A stretch of 64,000 nt of DNA from Thecaphora thlaspeos. Its lineage: Eukaryota; Basidiomycota; Ustilaginomycetes; Urocystidales; Glomosporiaceae. This document shows positions 63,556-64,000 of this stretch, one piece after another (positions within the stretch are counted from its first letter, which is position 1; each line of letters starts with the position of its first letter). The DNA is taken from assembly GCA_900291925.1 (NCBI GenBank), contig UWYS01000005.1, positions 434,001 to 498,000 on the forward strand. The letters run 5' to 3'. A program made the position numbers and the translations under genes. The notes beneath the pieces were generated by a model. That model worked only from the letters and a program-made list of their open reading frames with translations. It was not told the origin of the DNA and did no database searches.

Positions 63556-64000
63556 ATGGACAACGAGCAAAAGGTTCGCCTCGCAGCGCCTTCGTCATCC
63601 CCCCCCTCCTCCTCCTCCTCCTCCTCCTCCTCTTCTACCACTACCGCCACCAACACCGCCAGAACCAACGCCAATCCCGACCCCAACGGTCCCATCCAGA
63701 TCAATATACCTGCGCCTAACCCTTCCGCCTCCTTGTCGCCCTCGACGCCCACTGCAAGTTCGACCGGCGCAGCCCCACCTAGCATCACCGGCAGGTTCGA
63801 CTCGCGCTCTAGCCGCCACGCTCCCATCTTCGATTCCGCCTCGACCTCCTCGTCGGACGAAGCAGACGACCTCGCAAGCATAGATATTTCGCCTTACAAC
63901 ACGGAGCAGCGCCCTGCCCAACCCCACAGCATGGCAAACCTGCCAGACGGCCAGGCCGCCATGATGCAGATCCTCAACGGCATCGCATCCATGCAGAAAG
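63556..64000 (+). CDS. N-terminal part of an unknown Ser/Pro-rich protein, cut by the window edge
   Basis: From the ATG at 63556 the frame stays open to the last base (148 complete codons). It begins MDNEQKVRLAAPSS, has a run of about ten Ser encoded by TCC repeats, then IQINIPAPNP, ITGRFDSRSSRHAPIFDSAS, DEADDLASIDISPYNTEQ and ends LPDGQAAMMQILNGIASMQK. The last 20 residues look like the start of a helical or coiled-coil domain. No family can be named from this fragment. The alternative frame that also covers this region translates to Pro runs and is a shadow. Confidence 0.7.
   Translation, partial: MDNEQKVRLAAPSSSPPSSSSSSSSSSTTTATNTARTNANPDPNGPIQINIPAPNPSASLSPSTPTASSTGAAPPSITGRFDSRSSRHAPIFDSASTSSSDEADDLASIDISPYNTEQRPAQPHSMANLPDGQAAMMQILNGIASMQK

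Noticed and set aside
1..64000. tRNA genes, transposons, CRISPR arrays, viral insertions or a secondary-metabolite cluster
   Set aside because: Looked for A/B-box pairs, terminal repeats with transposase or reverse-transcriptase motifs, spaced direct repeats and biosynthetic enzymes; none was recognised.

Overview
The window reads as nuclear DNA of a basidiomycete yeast or smut-type fungus, most likely Ustilaginomycotina. The composition is GC-rich. Genes are closely packed on both strands, coding exons are long, and introns are few and short (about 50-210 bases, GT-AG, usually with a CTRAC-like branch site). Many proteins carry long Ser/Ala/Pro/Gln low-complexity tracts. The species call is inference; no rRNA or mitochondrial marker is present. 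I found no transposon, CRISPR array, tRNA or rRNA gene.

Layout. 0.7-7.1 kb: a secreted, Ser/Ala-rich single-pass membrane protein, then a UBP2-type deubiquitinase (minus, two exons). 7.6-16.0 kb: a HEATR5/Laa1 HEAT-repeat protein, divergent from UBP2, and the THUMP tRNA-acetylation adaptor TAN1 (minus, five exons). 16.7-19.9 kb: a Ser-rich orphan of 1066 residues. 21.8-25.6 kb: CWH43, the GPI-lipid remodelling protein (six exons). 26.4-29.2 kb: the Pumilio-type ribosome biogenesis factor NOP9. 29.3-32.5 kb: a second Ser-rich orphan (1047 residues) with an internally repeated motif. 33.7-34.1 kb: a three-exon gene for a 54-residue membrane microprotein. 34.5-40.9 kb: a giant protein with at least seven ASH/MSP-like modules. 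42.6-44.9 kb: a DUF7923-type CCCH zinc-finger protein in six exons, the last contributing one His and the stop. 45.7-49.2 kb: ELF1 (four tiny exons), an ankyrin protein, an Hsp70-derived fragment and CTF8. 49.4-55.4 kb: URB2, divergent from mitochondrial bL36m. 55.6-58.0 kb: a membrane protein joining an OCIA-like N-terminus to a glycine-rich C-terminal membrane region. 58.7-59.2 kb: a small TATA-driven gene broken by two stops and a frameshift. 59.3-62.3 kb: the UVRAG/Vps38 subunit of the Vps34 complex. The 3' edge cuts a further gene.

The genes form no pathway cluster. They are mostly housekeeping: ubiquitin removal, clathrin/AP-1 traffic, GPI anchors, endosomal PI3-kinase, tRNA modification, pre-rRNA processing (NOP9 and URB2), Pol II elongation and sister-chromatid cohesion. 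Several share short divergent promoters (UBP2/LAA1, ELF1/ankyrin, URB2/bL36m). The novel-looking material is the giant ASH-repeat protein, the two Ser-rich orphans, the microprotein, the OCIA-like chimera and two broken genes. All exon joins below were derived by hand from splice consensus, reading frame and family motifs. RNA evidence would settle the few ambiguous ones.
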